A DNA stretch of 64,000 bases from Hydrangea macrophylla (Eukaryota > Streptophyta > Magnoliopsida > Cornales > Hydrangeaceae), in assembly GCA_033977485.1 (NCBI GenBank), contig CM066994.1, positions 47,765,155 through 47,829,154 of the forward strand, read 5' to 3'. The position numbers and the translations under genes are program-made. This document shows positions 58,065-64,000 of the stretch, piece after piece. The notes below the pieces were generated by a model. That model ran no database searches. It was not told where the DNA came from and saw only the letters and a list, made by a program, of their open reading frames with translations. Positions within the stretch are counted from its first letter, which is position 1. Every line of letters starts with the position of its first letter.

Positions 58065-58072
58065 CAAAAACT

Positions 58073-59697
58073 TGACACGAGAAAAATCTTGTGCGCTCTT
58101 GTGCAACACCCAAGTGTAGGTGATCGTGCAAGTAATATAGTACTGGAAGTCCAGGTCGATCCCACAGGGAAGGAATAGGAAGAATGTCTACTAAGCTACA
58201 ACCTAAAGAAAAGAAAATAAGAATGTAGGAGTGAAGGTGTACTAACAAATCCTAATTAATTAAATTAAACTAAATAATAAACTAAACATAAAGAAACATA
58301 GCTAATTAAATAAATAAACTAAAGGTGTTGGAAATACGTGAATCCACATTAATCCTAACCATCTACCATGCATACTCATTAACGTTCGATGGAGTTCATT
58401 CCTCTTCAGCATTCCGTATTTTTCTAAAGATAAAGAATCAATAGCCCTTTCATGACCGGGACTACATCATCACAGTTGATTTAAAATACTTGGAAGACGG
58501 TTTAAAACAATGGTAATTACTTGCACTCTAAATGGTGTTAGCATTCAAAGTGGTTTTCAAAAGTCATTGAAGAAAAGGCCTTAAGGCTTTAAGTTCTAAA
58601 AACTGTTGTGACAAACTGAGCTTATTGGGACAATTTGATTACAGATTTCTAAAACAGAAAGTCATGGAATACTTAAAAGAATCATCTCAAGATTTAACAT
58701 GTTCGATCGATCGAAGCGCTCTCGATCGATCGGACAGTCATCCTTCAATCGATCGAAATGCCTTCGATCGCTTGACTATGGCTCGGGTTCGATCGATCGA
58801 ACTGTCTTCGATCGATCGAGCCCAAGGTTTCTAAAGGTTGCATGGCAGAGGTTGGGAATCAATGTTTCATCACATATTCCCAACGTCTAAACTACGGAAA
58901 CATAATAAAACTATTACAGAAATAGTAAAACAAGACAATCATCAACATCTAAACTAATAAACAATCAAACAGAGGGAAAGGAGAAGAAAAACCTGTAAAT
59001 AATCTGAAATAAACTTGTAAATAACTTGGAATACAGTTGAATCATCAATAATCTTCAATGAATCAATGGAAAAGATGAAAAATAACATGAATCTAACCTA
59101 AACTACTCCTAATCTAACCCTAAAACTACCCTAAACTGCTGTTTTTCGTGTTCTGGAGCGTCCCCCCTTCGTCTGGCGTCAAAACGACGTATATATAGGT
59201 TTCCCACAGAGTTTACGCAACTTTTGGGTGAAAATAAGGTTCGATCGATCGAGCTCAGTTCGATCGATCGAAGGTTCGATCGATTGAACCCTTCTTCAAT
59301 CGCTTGAACTCTCTGATTTTGACAGCTCTGCACCCCGATGGTAGAATGGCCATAACTTTTTACTCGGACCTCGGATTGACCTCCCGTTTGCGGCCACGTG
59401 ACCGTAACTCAAAGATCTACATTTTATATCTCTGGGAAAATCTTCCAAATCTGAAGTCATCATTGTCAAAATTGGCGTTTTCCCAGCTGCTTATGTTGTT
59501 CTCTTCACCAGAATCACTTTCTATGCAATGTTTGCTTTCCATGACCTGTAAAATAGTGTAAAAACACATGTTTAAGTCTCAACATCATAGAAAACACTTA
59601 ATCATTGATATGCTTCTAAATCTAGGGACTTGGGGATAAAAGTATGCATAAAAGACCGTATAATACACTATAAACATGCACTTTTCACCTCGAATCA
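58073..59697 (-). repeat. LTR I
   Basis: 1625 bp, nearly identical to LTR B. It is preceded by CGGCAAAAACT, a PBS remnant fused to the LTR D fragment. Confidence 0.88.
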
Positions 59698-61670
59698 CAC
59701 GCCCCAACTAGCTCGTTGCTAGTCCCTAGCAATGAAGCGAACTACAGCAATGTTTATTTAACTCTAAAAATTGAAAACAAAAGAAAGTAAAAATCCTAAA
59801 TCACTTTCGCAGGAATCGCGATTGCATTTAGCGTATGCAACAAGCCTTTAAACCCCTAGGTTCCCCCTAGTGGACGAGTGTTGTCTCGTGAGGGTTTGCA
59901 GTGAATCTACCCACAAAATTCATGTTTATGGTAATGGTTCTCATTTAAAAGTTTTCAAGAAATATTTTTCTCTCATTTAGCAATGTGGTTAAGCTCAACA
60001 ATCTCATGAAACTCTCTAGTATGACATAGCAATGCAACACACACATTACAGTTAATCTACTATCAAAGTCATTAGAATATTCCATACCTATTAATCTTCA
60101 AGTGTGTGTGAATGGACAACCAAAATACAAAACTTTAATTTCAAAGCTCGCATAACCTAAGATTCTATCAAGACGTTCATTTTGACTCAACTCTCACCGG
60201 GATTACACTCTTAAGATGAAATCACTCTGAATTAGGTGTAATAATTATCACTCATGATATGGAAGCTATAAAGAGTAAATATAAATGGAATCTAATGCTT
60301 CTCATATCTAAATAGAAAAACGAACATTTTTAGTGCATAAAGTCTCATGAAAGGATACTTTTCACTAGAAGAGCGAGATACCGTGGAAAACTCTCTCATT
60401 ACCTTAACTTCAAATCCAATTACTTAAAATCATTAGGACTTTGAAAAAGAGGTATTAGGTGAAAGAAAGAGGCTCATGATATTCAATTGGGTTAAAGGAT
60501 GTGATTGGAATGTCTACTGTAACTTTTCAAACTTCCCACATCTCCAATCTCTCTCTTCTTCTTTTCTTTTATTTATTTTTTTCACACTCTTCTTATCATT
60601 TCCTTTTTTTTTTCTTTTGTAACAACCATTGGCTTTTTTTTTTTTTTCTTGCTTTTCTTTTTTTTTCTTTCATTTTTTCTTTGCCAACTTTCCCTTATTC
60701 ACACTAACATACTTCTTGTTAACGCAACACATCCCAATCACACCTAAATAAAGAACTGATGCTTGAACTCTAATTTCGAGTTTGGTATAGACTTTAGGAT
60801 TATGAAGACAAGGCGATTATGATAAGCTCAAGAGGTGAAGTAAAGGAATAGCATAGAGGTAGGCCAAGGCTGTATTATCCATGTATGGTCAAAAGATGGC
60901 CTAAATCATCTTCTAAGTTAATAGGATAATTCATTTCAGTAAATTCAAGAGCTCTAAAGTTTGGTAAATCCTGAACGTTCTCTTCTAGTGATCAGTCAAA
61001 ATGAAGAAGAAAAATGAGACTTTCAACGAATTAATACGCTTTTCAAAAAGTAAGAGTAATTTTATAAAACCCTCAAAAACAAGGAATGGCACAATAGCTC
61101 ACTTGGGTTATTAGTCTCCACTACAATCTTTCAAGACACTTAAACTATGCTTACTAATCCATTTTAGCTAAGTACAAGGTTGTCACAACGTGCTCAAAGT
61201 ATTTGAAGATTAAAAAGCATAGAACATACTATAACTAAGATAGTAAAGAAACTGTCATAGTATATCACATACTAATAACATACAGAAAATAACACTAATG
61301 CATCATAACTAACTACATTAACTAAGAGAGAAATACAAGAACCATTTTATTATCTTAAAAAAAAAAAAAAAATTTAAAATTTTTTTACAATTTTAATTTA
61401 CTGAGTTACATGTTGCTAAGCAGGTATATTGACATTAAAGCACAACAAAAAAGATATGAGGCATGCAATGACTCACTCCCCCCAACTAAAACTAAACATT
61501 GTCCCCAATGTTCTAAACTAAGCACATGGACATATAAAGTAAAGCGAGAGAAGGAAGGATGTTACCTCGAAGTGTTAATATTATCCATTTTTTCAAGCTA
61601 CCTGCAAAATCATTAGTAGCAACAAGGAAAAATAGAGAACATAATATAACAACTCAGTTAATAAACTCGG
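59698..61670 (-). other. Unit 4 3' noncoding region
   Basis: Copy of the unit 2 region (shares CTACTATC at about 60058 and the 15-T tract) but with CACGCCCC next to the LTR. No coding content. Confidence 0.75.
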
Positions 61671-63376
61671 TTAATCAAGATACTTATCATAAAGTAACAA
61701 CCGAAATTTTTGAGGATCTTCCCAGTGAAATAATTTTACAATGACAAGACTTTTGAGATCCTCATAAAAATGAAACTCCCCCCAACTAATGTCAGGCTCA
61801 AGGTCAGAGGAGATGATGCAAAACCAATGGCTTCCAAAGTTATTGGGGACAGTTATAAGAGGAATACCACACTTTTAGGAATTATATGCAAGAAACGATC
61901 TTTGGTGTTGGTATTTCCTATAACAGCCTCTATTTTAATACTAAAAACAGGGGGAGGCCATGGTTCAATAAAAGGGGCAGGGTCGAAGTGATGTTCTAAT
62001 GAAGCTTCACCACCCTCTGCTTGTCCTAGAACAGAATCTATGGAGATATAATCATAGGAATTGAATTTCTGTTCTATGCACATGGTTTTGGACTGGACTT
62101 GGATAAAGCTATCTATTTGGGCCTCAATGTCATAATCACTCAAGAAGGTCAAGCAGTCTAGAAGATTGCTAGCTTCTTGTTGAATTTTAAAATCATCTAA
62201 AGTGGGCCCAATATTTTCCAAGTCTTCTCTCAAAGAATTTTGAAAGTTAAAATTTTGTGAAGAACATGTGCTAGTATCCTTACCATCCTCTTCCACAACA
62301 CATTCTGTTTGTTCACGAATGGGGTACACATAACATTCAAGCTCAGGACGAGAACTTTGATTGATAGCAAGGATAGGTGATGGGCAACTTGGTGACACCA
62401 CCTCTTCGGTCGAAAGAGGTGAGGGTTCATGAATATCAGAGGAATCTAAATCGAATTTAGAAATTTCAATAACGACCTCCCTAGGGTCACTATCAAAGGT
62501 AGGGGTAGAGTCAACAGGGGACTCATCCTTTCCTAATTGCGTGCAATCACCTAAACTCTCATCATCTTTTAAGACCTCATTCTCATCCTCGCAACTCTCC
62601 TCACTATATGTGTCATCTATTGAAGTACTCTGGACAAAGAGATTGTGCAACTTTATCAAGGCAGTGAAGGAGTTGATGTCTGGGGTTGTATGTTGAGGAG
62701 AAGATGGTTCTACAACTTCATGCTCAATGGTTTGGTTTTGGAGTTCTTGTTGGGTTATCACTTTCTCAAATGAGTTGTTAACCTCACTCGGTATGAACCC
62801 ATCATTGTCCTCTAATTCCATTCCATTGTTAGTGTCTTGAAATTCAGGTTGTAGCGTTGAAGGACTGGTATAGTCTTCTAAAGGTTGGCTATCAAATGCT
62901 TGTTGATATCTAGCTCCTAATTTATCAATTGCACTCTCTAGCCTTTTCATTTCACTAAGCAGCAATTCTAACATACCATTATCCTCAACTTGGTTATTCT
63001 CCTCATTATAACTATATGAAGTTTCACCCCATTGTTGTTGGTAATAGTCCCCTTCCCATTGTGTTTGTGTGCAAGACTCCCCAGGAGGAAAGTCTTGGTG
63101 CATTTGGTAATCGTGGGAACTACTACTATATCCTACACTATCATTTTGGTTATATCCCCATTGCGATTGATAGAACTCTCCAGGTGGAGGTTCTTGATAC
63201 GTTTGATAACATGGGGGACTAACACGATGGTTTTCCCATTGTGGTGATTGGTAGCACTCAGGTTGATAATGTGCATCATATGTGGGTGCTTGCCAACTCG
63301 GGGTATAGTTCTCTTTACCTAATGTGTACCCATTCGTGGTATTTGTGTTGTATGGAGGGTAATATGGATAAGACAT
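61671..63376 (-). pseudogene. Unit 4 copy of the ORF, truncated to 507 codons
   Basis: Open from 63376 to 61853. A one-T deletion near 61875 replaces the last residues by seven frameshifted ones (SVVFLL at the end), losing the Trp-rich C-terminus that units 1 and 2 keep; the remnant runs to about 61671. Otherwise nearly identical to the unit 3 copy, with GKENY. Confidence 0.78.
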
Positions 63377-63436
63377 GTTTACCCAAAATATTTAAACAAA
63401 AGAATTTTTTTTTTTTCTTGTGAGAGAAAAAGTCCA

Positions 63437-63479
<43 letters not shown>

Positions 63480-63562
63480 AAAAGAAAAAGAAAAAAAAAA
63501 AAATGGAAAAACTTAGTAAAATCCTAACCTAGTTGCCTTCCCCGGCAACGGCGCCAAAAACT
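63377..63562 (-). other. Unit 4 leader with PBS
   Basis: tRNA-Asp PBS at 63556-63540 (minus) and a leader A run of about 35 (63475-63441). Confidence 0.83.
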
Positions 63563-64000
63563 TGACACGAGAAAAATCTTGTGCGCTCTTGTGCAACACC
63601 CAAGTGTAGGTGATCGTGCAAGTAATATAGTACTGGAAGTCCAGGTCGATCCCACAGGGAAGGAATAGGAAGAATGTCTACTAAGCTACAACCTAAAGAA
63701 AAGAAAATAAGAATGTAGGAGTGAAGGTGTACTAACAAATCCTAATTAATTAAATTAAACTAAATAATAAACTAAACATAAAGAAACATAGCTAATTAAA
63801 TAAATAAACTAAAGGTGTTGGAAATACGTGAATCCACATTAATCCTAACCATCTACCATGCATACTCATTAACGTTCGATGGAGTTCATTCCTCTTCAGC
63901 ATTCCGTATTTTTCTAAAGATAAAGAATCAATAGCACTTTCATGACCGGGACTACATCATCACATTTAAGTAAAATACATGGAAGACGGTTTAAAACAAT
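63563..64000 (-). repeat. LTR J, partial at window end
   Basis: The first 438 bp match LTR G, including the ACATTTAAGTAAAATACATGG variant at 63963 onward. The rest lies outside the window. Confidence 0.85.

Larger units (their letters stand above)
58073..64000 (-). mobile_element. Unit 4 (LTR I to LTR J), cut by window end
   Basis: LTR I (58073-59697), internal 4, LTR J from 63563. The left half of internal 4 follows unit 2 variants and the right half follows unit 3 variants. Confidence 0.83.

Noticed and set aside
30673..63738. Recurring small ORFs in every LTR (69, 63, 74, 73 and 85 codons)
   Set aside because: They overlap each other on both strands, some merely translate the palindromes, and they recur only because the LTR recurs.
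1..64000. Bacterial, phage or organellar origin
   Set aside because: No operons, ribosome-binding patterns, phage genes or plastid/mitochondrial genes; all recognisable coding DNA is plant Ty3/gypsy type.

Overview
The window is plant nuclear DNA, almost certainly from a flowering plant, and consists almost entirely of nested LTR retrotransposons. The evidence is Ty3/gypsy polyproteins, TG...CA long terminal repeats with 5-bp target-site duplications, primer-binding sites matching plant tRNAs, a plant-mobile-domain-like antisense ORF, short GT-AG introns and long AT-rich noncoding stretches. I see no convincing host gene, rRNA, tRNA gene or CRISPR array.

Left part (1-29,032). After an unassigned 1.6 kb, a large Tat-lineage Ty3/gypsy element runs on the plus strand from 1599 to at least 27.3 kb. 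Its 5' LTR (about 2.55 kb once insertions are removed) is split in three by an almost complete CRM-like chromovirus (2350-9200, TSD CTTTG) and a solo LTR of another family (10224-12484, TSD CACAG). Then come a primer-binding site that matches tRNA-Arg over about 50 nt, a broken gag, a protease, and an RT gene cut exactly by a third insertion, a 4.16-kb solo LTR (18331-22487, TSD GTCGT). RT, two RNase H domains and integrase follow, all with stops and frameshifts. Downstream lie two hairpins, an antisense ORF resembling a plant mobile domain, and a second degenerate, apparently spliced antisense ORF. No 3' LTR of this element is seen before 29,033.

Right part (29,033-64,000). This is a cluster of low-coding, Athila-like elements whose primer-binding site matches tRNA-Asp. 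One plus-strand LTR (A) faces a minus-strand LTR (B) across 27 bp, giving a 1.6-kb inverted repeat. Four nearly identical minus-strand units of about 5.5 kb (LTR, about 2 kb noncoding, one 568-codon ORF or a broken copy, poly-A leader, PBS, LTR) follow in the order unit 1 (B-C), units 2 and 3 (E-F-G, sharing LTR F) and unit 4 (I-J, J cut by the window end). Between units 1 and 2 sits a related plus-strand element (37848-43964) carrying a different ORF of 469 codons and a diverged LTR (D). A 1.18-kb piece of LTR D recurs at 56.9-58.1 kb. None of these elements has RT or integrase here, so any movement would depend on enzymes from elsewhere.

Two patterns cross family boundaries. First, short palindromes lie in clusters next to the TATA box: TTCRAKCGMTYGAA-type in the Athila-like LTRs, CAATCGATTG in the solo LTR at 10.2-12.5 kb, and TGCCG...CGGCA in the Tat LTRs and before the antisense ORF. 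Second, rearrangement breakpoints in the right-hand cluster fall at or beside the primer-binding site, and allele combinations among the four units require exchange between copies.
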